This document shows, one piece after another, positions 1 through 12,300 of a stretch of DNA of 64,000 nucleotides. The stretch is from NCBI RefSeq assembly GCF_037392515.1, contig NC_090288.1, positions 2,625,501 to 2,689,500 of the forward strand. Reading direction: 5' to 3'. Position numbers and translations under genes: made by a program. The notes beneath the pieces were generated by a model. The model ran no database searches. It saw only the letters and a program-made list of their open reading frames with translations, and was not told the DNA's origin. The number at the start of each line of letters is the position of its first letter. Position 1 is the stretch's first letter. Source of the stretch: Haliotis asinina (lineage: Eukaryota; Mollusca; Gastropoda; Lepetellida; Haliotidae).

Positions 1-240
1 GATCCATAAATGCATGATGCATCTTCCACAAATTTATCCTATTATAAAAACTGTCAAACATTCACCCATTTTTGAGTGTCATAATCTCATAATCTTAGAT
101 TATCAGGCTAGTCTTAAAGAAAATTGCCACTATTTCTTGTTATGTCTGATGGTTTTCTCCAACCAACAAATACATACAAATGTACACAAAGTGTTGAACG
201 AAGGAGTGTTCCTCCAAGCTGACCAAATGTATTCTTTTTT

Positions 241-246
241 TTTATT
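241..246 (-). terminator. Polyadenylation signal of MRPL46
   Basis: On the minus strand this reads AATAAA followed by an A-run, about 105 nt past the MRPL46 stop codon. No closer canonical signal is seen. Use in vivo is inferred. Confidence 0.5.
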
Positions 247-350
247 CTGATCAGTCATGGAATCCTGGATCTTAGATTTGAGAACCACATATAGTAAACC
301 TCCATGTGGCCTCCAGTGAGCTCAAAGACACACAAACACAACTGACACAT

Positions 351-3300
351 TCATATCTCAAGTATAAAAGACTTAACACTGCTGTAGTATGATGGATGCA
401 AGTAATCTCTCAGTTCTCTCTTTGTCACCCATAGAAAGTCTTCAGCACTGTCATGATCAACGTTCACACTTCCTGTCTTGTATGCAGCCTTGAAGAAAAA
501 CAGCTGCAAGAAAACACATTGCACACACATAACAATGCAGAATTATTATGCACAAAGCACTACAACTGTATCAAATTAGTCATATTAAGTAGATTGAAAT
601 TCAAGATTAACATGCCAAATCACGTTCATTTTGTACTCTAATTTATGTACTGCTGGATTAAAGTCATATGAAGCCTCATACTTAATGTTCAGTTCTCAAT
701 TCATTTGTTCAGCTTAATCTACAGATAACCTGGTTTCACATCATAAACCACTGTAGATGGGTCTTTCTCAAAAGATGCCGCTTTTTCACGTATCAGGATT
801 CAAACTTCAATATAACCGTCAAATTTTATCAATATCAATCTTATTTCTCCTTCATTAGCAATATCTAATCTATCTTGTGAATTTTTTATGACAAACAAAA
901 TGACCAAATACGTTTTATTTTATTCCTTTTTGTAAAGGACAAGTTTACTGCAAAGACAATTCAATACAAATTTGAAAATACCCAATATATCTAGAAGGTC
1001 TTTGTTCATCTATATTTGCTATGTCCTTACATTAGGACCATTAAGTTTATATTTGAAGTAACAATTGGTATTCTCCTTAACAATTTGTAAGTTTCACACT
1101 TTTCAAAAATACCTGTTATTTAAAGGACTTGTGTTGTTAGTTTAATATAAATGATCTTTCATTTTTGTTTTTCTTTCCTGATTTATTCAGATGTGCATTA
1201 AGATATGAGACAAAATTACCTTATGCTTAACACAGAAGTCTGTTCTTGAAACTTTGCATACTTATATCCATTTTAAAGAATGTTATTTGAAAGAGTGTGT
1301 GACTGATCATACTAATTATGACACTGTAATATTCAGTCTGCAAAAACAATCAAAATGTTGAACATCCAGTTTCCCTAAATAAAGTCAATTTGTGATAATC
1401 TAAAACAAAAAATCAGTGAAACATTCATTTCTGTATGTTTTTAAAAACTGGCAAAATGGGTATGACAAATACAGAGATTAATTTTGTTGACTTATTTGTT
1501 ACTTTGACAGCTTGAGACAGATGTTCAAAACTTTGATACTTTATTAGTAGCAAGCCTGTTTAACAGTTTGAGGCAGATGATCAAAAGTTTGGATTCTTTT
1601 GTTAGTTGTAAACCTGTTTGACAGTTTCAGGATGGTGATCCAAACTTTGATACATTTGTTACTTGTAAACCTGTTGGACAGTTTCAGAAATTCATGACAA
1701 ATACCGTAAAACTTTTTTTACGTTTTGAGATCCTAAAAGAAACAAAAATGAAGATGGTAACTGCTACTTTAATTGTTGTTTATTTAAAGCACGAAGTCTA
1801 TAGTTTTTCAATTCTTCTTTGTCTTCCATTAACTTGTTCTGAAATGTCTTTCCAGTAACGCTGACATGCCTTTAGGGTAACAAATAGGCAAAGTTCTAAA
1901 ATATAGACTATAAATTTTGGTCTACAAGTATGGTAAAAACAATACTTTTAGAAACTGATTGATATGAACCTAGCTTGTCATCAGTTATCCTAACTAAATA
2001 TACAATCGAAATGTCTTCTCTGTAACAAGCGTGTCATTGTTAGTCACCTTATTTGGATATATGGATATAACATGTAACACTTACTATACTTCTGAGGGTA
2101 ACACGCAAAGAATTCTTTCTTTCATTACAGATAGATCAAAGATTTTTGTTACAAATAAATTGTTTTTCAAATTTATTTCACATATTTTCTTTCCAATAAC
2201 ATAGAGTGTCTTTGGCATAACGATGCTGTCTTTCATATAACAGGACTCGAAAGTAAATGTTTTATTATCTAAACAGTAAGACATTTTCAGAAATCAATCA
2301 GAAATATCAAAATATTCTCTTCAAATCACCTTCAGTGCAATATTTTTTTATGACAGACAATTGAGGGGATATCAAGAACATTGAAAAGTACCAGCAGATT
2401 TCACTTTTTCATCTGACACAGTGTACATCAGGTTTTTGTCATAAACATGTAATCATAGAACTGAATTTTTAAGTGTGTGTAACAAAATAACAGGTAAGGT
2501 AGAATTTACAATGCAATATCTTTAGGTGTCAATGCATTTTTAAGAAAAATATAAGTATTACTGTTGTTGCAGGACATTGTGGCTTTGACCTAATTAGTTT
2601 AATTAGTCTTCCTGACAATACTGAACATAATTAAGCCTCAAATATTATTGATATGTGAACCTTAACAATGTAGTTTGCCATTTGTGAAAATAGTGATTGA
2701 TTATTTTGTATTTGAATTATGTTGTATTTTGTACACCAAACAGCTGCAGAATGACTCAGATAAATTTTCTTATTGAACTAAGGTGAAACAAACAAACAGG
2801 AAGAATGACATCACAAAAAAAGGGAAATCATCCTTTCTTCTTTTCCACTAAACTACACTCGATGAGATAAAGTGAGTGAGTGAGGTTTTACACCACTTTT
2901 AGCAACATTTCAGCAATTGCTGGGGACATGTGGGGAAGCAAACTCATGTTTATAGCTTGACAAGTGAACACTTCAGTCACTAAACTACTCCCAGCCCACT
3001 GAGAAGTGTCATTTCTCATCACAAATACAAATATCGTGCATGATGCCCTCGCAGTCTTGCAACTGTTTCCAGTAAGAGCAGGAACAAGGGTAAAGCCTTT
3101 ACAAGAGCCGCTCTACTGGCAAACAAGAATATGTGACAACTGACCCACATTAGGATGTATGAGTGCTGCCCACTGGTGCTTGCCATTGTCAGTGAAGAGG
3201 CCAAAGGTCATTCGTGATCAAATGTAGTGCAATGGTTCAAGCATCCACATGCACTGCACATGTACTAGACTACATCTGCTCTCTCTTTCACACAACCAAA

Positions 3301-6300
3301 TGGATTTGCCCATTGTTCACTGCCTACTTCTCGTACACAGTCTGTGTCTGTCCAACTTATCCTTATTTGCCAGAAATTGAACACTCTAAAATGGGTCAGG
3401 CCAAAAGGCAACAAAACAATGAGTCTTTCAAGATCTTAACAGATGATTAACTGATGATGTTAAAGGGTTGATCCATCCCCATCAAGGCTTACCTTTACTC
3501 CTGTTTCTGTTTCAGGGTTCGACCTGAAGACGTACTGGTGCACCCCACAGGGGGCGTTCCCAACAAACTGGGCAGATAACTCTTCCCCACAACGGACACC
3601 AAGAACTCGCTCTGCAGTCTGTTCAAATAAAATCTACAATAGATCCAATGCATCTATGACGGACAGTAGCTTAAAGTTCTAAATCTAAAATCTATAACCA
3701 ACCTGACCACCCAAACCTGTTAGTCATCTCTTACAACCAGTACGGCTTGCCGAAGATCAATTCTGAAGGAGAGTTATGCGATACACATCAACAATGCTAA
3801 TAACCTATGAAACAGAAGTCAAGACCATATACTTTAATAATATGTAATATTCTGAATAAAATTGATATTTTATACTTATCCTGACTCATGCTTAATTGTT
3901 TATCTCCTCTTCCTGGCAAAGGTAGGAACACCTGAAATCCCTTAAGTTCCTTTCTAAAAGAAGCGGACGTACAATACACTCACCCATGAGTAGCCTCCCT
4001 TTACCCACACGCATGGTCAGCTGATCGGCCATGATAACCACTCTCTCCTTAATAATCGCCTGACACGAGAATATAGGAATTCCGTGAGTCTGTGATGGGC
4101 AGCTGGGAGGGCTTTTGTCATGAGTCAGGATAAGTATGAAATATCAATTTTATTCATAAAATTACATATTTTACCTTATTCTGACTCATGCTTAATTGCT
4201 TACAGGATCAGAAGGAAACGGCAATGGGCCAGATCACGCTGGATTCTACTGTCTGTCTGTTATATTAGGTCCATATTTTCCCCCTTGGGAACTTGTAACA
4301 ACACTAATACGGTCCTGTTCTTCTAATATTAATTGCAGATTCTGGGGGGGATCACATCCAGTCGAACAGCTTCGCTGACTGGCATGTGATGACATCAAAA
4401 GTAACTAGTCTCCTGCTAGTTTCTGATGCAACTAAATGTCAAAATATAGCAATCAAGACTATTTGCAACCCTTCTTCATGTACAAATATCTTCAGGGTCA
4501 TAATCACTAATGCTAGTCTGTTCAAGACGTGCGCATGGACTTTCCACCATTATACTCCGCAGAGCATCTGGCTTTACACAAGTCACATGATGAATTGGGT
4601 GAGTGAACTCAGCGTCTTCGGGGAACTGTTAGTTGCTGAGCAACAACAAGAGGCCCAAACTGACGAATACCAGTGACGTCCTCCTTGGCTATGTCTTGTA
4701 GGTAATGGTTGGCAAACACCATGTTTGATTTCCACAAGCATCCCTCCATTACAGTTGATAGCGTGACGACAAGCTGAGAGCTGCCAAGTTTGTAGATAAT
4801 GTAGAGCTTTCAGACCTCTGAAATGACGTAGATGGCATAGATAATCTGCTATCTGAGGATGAGTTGCCTTAATCATAAAGTGTGCGAGTGGATTTATGTA
4901 AGGCTAAGGTGACTGCTTTTGCTCCTCTCGCTGAATATCCTCTGTGTTCCAAACAGGATTTAATATGGTCCATATGTGAAATCGGAACGCAGATGGCTTG
5001 CCGTGCACCTGCTTTGTGTGGGCAAGAAGATTCTTCCACTCTGGTAGTTCTAGTACTGGTTGTCCTAACTCTTCTATAAGCGTTGGAAACCAATCTCTCG
5101 TTGGCCAGTAAGGCACGACCAAAATCAGTTGTAACCCCTTCGTTTGTCTGATTGTACTCGATGACTTTTGGTAGCAGCACTGGAGGGGGAAACACATACG
5201 CATTTAGTCCTTTCCACCAGATGCTGAGAGCATCTGTTGCCCAGGCTAAGGAATCAGGTACTGGCGACAAAAATGTTGTTGTCTGATTGTTGAACCATGT
5301 TGCAAATAAGTCTATTCACGACAATCAGAATGCCTGACTGATTAAATAAGGCGAAAGGGATATTTCAGCCTACAATCCTGTCATTGAGTCCTTGCGGATG
5401 GAACGTATGGAGCTCAAAAATCCACTTTAGTTGAAAGATCTTTTTTTCGTGGTTGTCTCAGGGTCCGGATTGTCTTTGAGTTGGGTGATGATTTGGAATT
5501 GTAAATCGTTTTTGCCATGATGTTGCGAGTTGAAATGAAGTGCGGTGGGTTTATCGCGCTTGTGCGTGATATCAGCTTTGTGTTCTGTTACTCGGATTCT
5601 GAAACGTCTTCTAGTTTCACCTACATATTGTTTCTTGCAGCATTTGCAAGTGAGAAGGTATACAACATTGCAGGAATTGCAAATGTAGCTTCGTGTTTTG
5701 AAGGCCGTATTGGTGACTGAACTGGTGAAGGTGTCACTGTTGCTTAATATTTTGCAGATTTTGCAATTCAAATTGTCGACGAATTTGACTGTCTGTCCAC
5801 TAGTTTGTGGTAGTTGTTTGGGATAGGTCAAATTGGCTTTGAGTAAGTGATCCTTAAGAGTCTTATTTCTGCGATAAGCAGCAATATGTGGTGAGGGGAA
5901 AGTGGCTAGGCAGATGTCTGACCCCCTTTAGTAGGTGCCAGCGTTTTCTGACAATGGCATTGAGTTCCATGTTCATGGGATTATAGTTAATAACTAGAAC
6001 CATTCTATTGTTTATTCACAGTTCTTTGGTGGGGGAGGATAAGAGAGATTTCCTGTCCTTTAAGTCGGACCTGGTTTTGTTTTGTTGTATATATTTCTTT
6101 GGATACCCTCGCTGTAGGTAATACTTGATGAGGTTGAGGCTGTGTTTTTCATATACCGCAGGAGTTGAACAGATGCGTTTCAATCGTAGAAACTGACTGA
6201 AAGGACCTTTCATTTTGATATGTCTAGGGTGACAAGATGTATACAACAGGTATGAGTGTATGTCGGTGGGTTTGCAATAAAGTGTGAACTCCAGATTGTG

Positions 6301-9300
6301 GAGATCTTTACTGTATGAGACCCAGGTGTCAAGAAATGCAACTTTGTTTCTTGGGAATTCAGCCGTGAATTGTACTGTGATGTGCGCTATTGAAATACTA
6401 TCCAGTTGGACATTTTACAGGTGGATTTGCATGCGCAATAAGTTCATTGCGTACAGTTTTCACGTTTGGGCTCTGGTTTGGGCGAGCTCAATGGGGTATG
6501 TGGCTTGTATCGGTGGTGGGCTGGCCACAAAATGTGAGGGAATTATGTCTCCTTGGAGGCATGTTTCCAAAAAGTATGTGTGCACTCGTAGACGGGCCCT
6601 CTTTTAGTTAGCATTCCGGACGTCCCTGTATGTAGGCATCAGAGAATCGGCTAATTTAACCACTTTTGACTCGGTGGTTACATTGGACTTGGGTTTGAAC
6701 TCGAATTTGAGTCCTCTTCTTTTCCTCACGTCCGGTGGGTCGGGTCCATGGACCTGTACCTCAGTGGTGATACTAGAGAAAGTGCTCTCTGATATGATCG
6801 GTGTAACCACTGTGGACATCCTGTCCGTGCAGTAGAGAGGGAGAAGTTGAAGTAAAATGTGTGACAATAAAAAGTAAATAAGGTGAAAGGGATATTTCAT
6901 CCTACAATCCTGTCATTGAGTCCTTGCAGCTGGAACGTATGGAGCTCAAAAATCCAATTTAGTTAGGAGATCTGCCTGACTGATTAGTTGAAATGCTTCC
7001 CGATGCAGCATCCACTCTGTTGGTGATGGACGAAGAGGACAAGATAGGGCATCTGCCATGATGTTGTAGGTGACATGTTTTTACTTGGAGGTTCAAACTG
7101 TCGACCAAGTCAAAGAGTTGAAACGTCAGGTGTAGTAGAGATGGTGATCTTGTTGACCCTTGTTTGTTAACAAGTTCCTCTTACATACAACATACTACGC
7201 AGACATTCAATCAGCGAGTCCACCAAAGCAGAAAGGGCTTCACACTGTCTGGGAGCAGAATCTGTTCTCTGTTGTTGAGATGAAGATTCAAAAAATGTTG
7301 TAACGGATGCAGCTGCAGTCTTCCTCTTCTGGTCATATCTTGCACTGACGTGAGGAGACCTAGTAGACACTGCCATTGTCGAAGTGTCAATGGAGAGAGT
7401 AGAGCTTGTTTTATCATTTCTTGAATCTTGACCCACCGGTCCTCTGGAACTACAATCTGATTCAACGTAGTTGTTCTGAAGGTTCTTGTGTGAAAATATC
7501 TAATCAACTAAACATGATAACACTTATTGTCTGTGAGGAACTAAACGTGATAACAATTATTTCTAATGAGCAGCTGAAGAACTAAATATGATAAAACCTA
7601 TGCGTAAAAAGGAATGTGTGAAGTACTGATTAAATGATCAAACTTTTTGTTGATGAATTTCTAGGAATTTAGCTAAATTTACTAACTCCTAGTATCTAAA
7701 TGCTAACTCTGCTAATGTTCCAAACCCGACTAATACCACACTAATCTAACCTCGAAATGTCTAACTTCTAACTTTCTTTACTAAAAAAACCCAACTGATT
7801 GTCTAAACTGAAATATAAACCTAACCTAACTCAAAACGTCTGTAATCTGCGATGTTGAAAAAACAACTAAAAAAATGTTGAACATTGAATCTGGGATCCT
7901 GTAAGTTCACTCACAGGTAAATCTCGTGCAGTCAGTGTCTATGGAATGAGCAAAATGGATGTGTTCATGCGAATGTTTGTTTATTCCATAAACACTAACT
8001 GAATGAGATGCATTTTTGTCAACACTCCCAAACAGTAGTGATGAAACGAATCCAGAGGAATTTGAGATCTTGTTGAGTTTCCAATTCCGACTTTAGGTGA
8101 TTTACTAACCATCTCAGTAGTGTTAGTAGCCTGATTGTGAAGTCTAACTGTAGTCTGAGTTGACTTTTCTCTTGATGCGCTTGTATGTCATTGTCCAGGT
8201 AAAAAGTCGTGCGTAGCTCCGAGGTGTAGATGTGTAGGAAGCTCGTCATTTTGCTGATTTCTCAACGTCAGTTTATAAAATCAAGACTGCTTACTACACA
8301 TTGCTGACCAAAAGGATTTTGCAAGTACATAACGCTTTCTTCCTCGGAAGCGAGGTTGTGGTCGAAGTGACAATATTATCGTAAGTAATATTATATTGAC
8401 CCTCGCCTCGCTTTCAATAGTGAAATTGTTATGTTAGAAGCAATGTCATGTAAAATCCTAATGTCCATCAATAAAATACATATTTCACTACCAGTGGAAA
8501 GTAATTTTGATTTTGTAAGTCGGTGAAAACAAACTTAAATAGCATTTATCCTCAGACAGGGTGCCGCCATTTTTTAAAATTGTGAAGTCACGGGCTAAAG
8601 TCCGTTAGAATTAATGAGATTATGGTTTGTTTTCATCATTAAAAAATCAAAACTACTTTCTGCTAGTAGTTAAATATGTATTTGGATCACGGCCAAAAGG
8701 ATTTTGAATGACACAACATAACGACTTCTTCCACGGAAGCCAGGTGGGGGTCGAAGTGACATCAATATCGCAAGTAATATTATATTGACCGCCACCTTGC
8801 TTCCAAAAGTGAAACTGTTATATTATAAGCAATGTCATGCAAAAACCCAAAATTTACACCCTGAAATGTAGATGAATTCTGCATAGACCCTCATATCTAT
8901 ACCTACTATTACGTCACGGAGACATTCCGCTCTGATTGGTTGAAATTTTGTTTGTGGCTGAGAATTGTGCACTGTTGTAAAAAAGGTCGATTTAAGGTAA
9001 TTAAAGATTGAAATGAGCAGTTTTAATGATGGGATATCATTTATAACAATGGCAATGAGTCATTTGCAACCCTTAGAGTATATGTGATCTTTAAGGACTG
9101 CAGTCAAAGTGTCAATGGATTTGATCATTATGACTTCCTGGACCTTGAGCAACCATTTTTGCTACTTCTTCCATCTTCCCGTCAAACACAGTAGGTGCAG
9201 ACCATGGGGCTTGATCCAAAGACTTTGGCAGACAGGAGCCCTTGTCAATGCAGAAGATAAGACCAGCAGCAGTAGAGGCTAGATGTTTGGACATACACTG

Positions 9301-12300
9301 TTGATCCTTCCTCTGAGTGATAAGTGCAGACAGAATCATTCTCTCTTCCTTGTTGGCAGGATTGGTGAACTTTTTAATCAGAGACTTGTTGATGGCTCTA
9401 GATCGAGCTAGTCTGAAGAATGTTCGTCTCGTAGTAGTGTCAAGCTGAGCAAGCCTCTTATCTTCTACCTTGTAGGATCTGCTGCGGGCTGTGCTGATTA
9501 CCATGTAACCTTTGTCTACATCAGGTGCTCTGATGAAGGGCTCCATGTGATGAAGAGGGAAACGACGCACGTTGAATGATGGCACATGTTGTTGTTGAAG
9601 TCTCAGGGGTCGTGGATATGGAGCTAACAGCGGGAATGTTAAGGTATCAAAGTCATCATTCTTCATCTTATACGTATTAAGTTCATTGGAATCCTTAGAT
9701 TGTGAGACTAGGTTTAAGCCATCCGTGATCCTCGATGTGACTTCCGAATCTAAGAGGAGGGCTTCCTCCGGCGATGACTCTCGGTGGTGTCTAACTTCAT
9801 CCCTCCTAGAGTGAGATGCATTCACTGAGCACCGACAATCCCTTCCATTTGAGTCCAAGTCTGAAGGGGACGATGACTGCAGACGGCCCCTTCTATGAGC
9901 TGGGGAGACTGAGGCAGATCTTCTGCGTTGACGAATCGATCTACGAGTGCACTCACACGAACGAGTGACCTCACTCACGCCAGTGTAACCACTCATGCGA
10001 GTGCACTCACTCAGCATGAGTGGACCCTTCTCTGTACTGCAACGAGATGATAGGAACCTCTTCTAGAGCATATGTGTGCATACACCTGTTCTTCATCTTC
10101 GGGTGTGAGTGCAGGTCTAGATGAGTGCTCTAGGTGAGTCACAGTCGACATTGCTGACGAGTGCAGACGTCTCTCTTCTTCCAACCGTCGCTCCATAAGG
10201 CTCATCATCTGCATCATGAATTGCTGCATGAAGGCACCTGCATCAAATGGCTATGTTGGGTGCAGTGACGGCTGTGTTTTAGAGTTGCCTACTGCAATGC
10301 CCGAGGTGGCTGGGATGTCTGATGAAGATCATAAGGGTTCTGAGGCATTAAAGATGTCATCGGTGTCGATCTAGTTGACAACACACATTGATTATGTGGT
10401 TGATATCTTGCTCACTGTGTATCATCAACGGAGGCTCATCAAAGATGTGTCGTTCTTGTAGGGGGACGATCTCTTCCCTGATTCTTCTTTCGATTTCTCC
10501 ATCGAAGACTGTTGATTCTGCGATGATTTGGAAGATGAAGACTTCGATTTCGACGACTTAAATTTCTTTGACTGTGACTGCGATACGGAGAGAGTGAGTA
10601 TCATGGCTAATCAGTTGACCGTGCGCGGGAGGGAAGGCTACTCATGAGTGAGTGTATTTTTCGTCCACTTCTTTTAGAAGGGAACTTCAAGGGATTTCAG
10701 GTGTTCCACTACCTTCACCAGGAAGAGGAGATAAGCAATTAGCATGAGTCAGGATAAGGAAAAATAATCACTTTTGAGCTTATGATACTGACTGTTGTAA
10801 CCTTGTAACCCACCTCTCTCAAAGATTCTCCCTCCAACCAACTTCCCTGGGGAAATACCCACAGCAGCTTGTCCCCGACTTTCTGTTTCACTAAAAGTAC
10901 CAGCTTCTCCGACAACTTCCTGTCAGTGGACTTCTTGTCTCCACATTTGTCTGCATCTGAAACATCAGGTATTGGTGACTGAAACATCAGGTATTGGTGA
11001 CTGAAACATCAGGTATTGGTGAAGGATATATCAGAGGTCAATATCTGCCTTGTGCAGATTAACCAAATTCAGATCAATCCTGGAACAAGTCAAACTACCT
11101 TTGAAAATAATGACACAGAGAATTGTTTTATTTTCTCTCTAGGAAGCGATCCAATCAACCCTTTTGTTCAGTGAGCAAGGGCCAACTACAGTACTGACCA
11201 GTGAGGCGGTCAGCTGGTGTGAATTGTTTAGTCTCCATCTCCCACATGTCCTCAAGGTCGAGAGCTGTCTGTGTGACGGCCTCAGCTTCCGTCTCTTCAA
11301 AGTCATCCTCTTTGCGTCTCGCTTCTCTCAATCTGAAAACCACAACTACATGTACAGATAGTTCAAGCACTGTGTGCATTAAAATACATCGAACTGTTTG
11401 AAATAACAAATGGTTGAAATATCTGACATTGTTCTTGACAATTTTACCGTAAAACCTTCTGTTCAGTATTCAAAATAACCACTAGCCCAGTAACCCAAAG
11501 CTAACTAAAACTTCCACGGTCGCGTAAGATTAGAATCACAGTAGCCCGGTTCGATATCGTAAATTTTCAGTCTGTGTAAAATTCTCTTCATGGTCCTTTT
11601 TTCAATAAAAAATTTCTAATTCTTTTAGCAATTCTTGTTTTGTTTTCAAGCCGACAATTCTGAGCTTACTGAAACTACACATGAATCTGAATCACTTACC
11701 CGTTTCTAAGACGCGTCATGATAAGAAGAGTTTAGAAATACACACCATTTAAAATAGCCAACGCATCCTTCATCATTTGCAAATGGTGAGATGGTGTCGT
11801 TTTCATCCTGATTGACTGACAGAGTGCATTCTGGACTGTCACTGTTTGAATAGCTACAAATCTGAAATTTGTGCTGAATCATCTGCTCCTGACAATTTGT
11901 AACATAGATAGAATAATTGTATATGGTTGACAACTTCTTTAATACTGGAACACGACGTTTCGATACAGGTTCTTGTATCGTTTTCAAAGTGTGAAAAATA
12001 TGCCTCTCAAGCAAGTCATGTAACATAGATGTTTAACTTTGAACTTTATCAAAAAAATATTATAGGAATAAATGACTACCTTTTGAGAGATTTGTATCTT
12101 TATTTAGTTTGGCTGGTAAGTTTTCATTTGGGCTAGTAACTTTCAAAACCTCCTAGCCCGGGTTGCTGGTGATTCTGAAAATGTCTTTTATACACCGCTT
12201 ATGTATAAGGGTTAATGTATCCTGCAAGTAGCTTAAGTTCTTGGTGGGTAGAGTCAGACACAGTAGAGAACACTGTCACTCAGTACAATACATAAGAAGA

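Larger units (their letters stand above)
504..3492 (-). other. MRPL46 intron 5
   Basis: This is AT-rich intronic sequence with no convincing coding exon on either strand. It holds a degenerate tandem repeat (1492-1700) and one tRNA-derived SINE copy (2870-3000). The minus-strand open frame at 3019-3204 lies here but has no match to mL46, whose last exon is clearly at 351-503. Confidence 0.7.
3840..10766 (-). mobile_element. DIRS-like tyrosine-recombinase retroelement, fossil, in MRPL46 intron 4
   Basis: The ends are inverted repeats of roughly 170 bp containing TTATCCTGACTCATGC (left about 3840-4060, right about 10590-10766). An internal complementary region at about 4110-4210 carries copies of both outer ends, a hallmark of DIRS elements. 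Parts on the minus strand are a gag-like region (about 9110-10230), an RNase H/RT-connection region (about 7000-7510) and a tyrosine-recombinase region (about 4390-5270). A Penelope-like element is inserted at 5345-6972, and unassigned palindromic repeats lie at about 8280-8860. It is broken, with many breaks. The two end repeats differ at about one base in ten, suggesting a fairly old insertion. It reads in the same direction as MRPL46. Confidence 0.85.

Noticed and set aside
3019-3204. Minus-strand frame as an MRPL46 exon
   Set aside because: IFLFASRAALVKA is only loosely like mL46, while 351-503 matches the true last exon with correct phase and splice site.
5345-6972. Hammerhead ribozyme in the Penelope terminal repeats
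   Set aside because: I looked for the CTGATGA and GAAAC core with pairing arms and did not find it in either strand.
9112-10017. 301-codon minus-strand frame as a host gene
   Set aside because: It is the gag-like part of the DIRS fossil, bounded by that element's ends.
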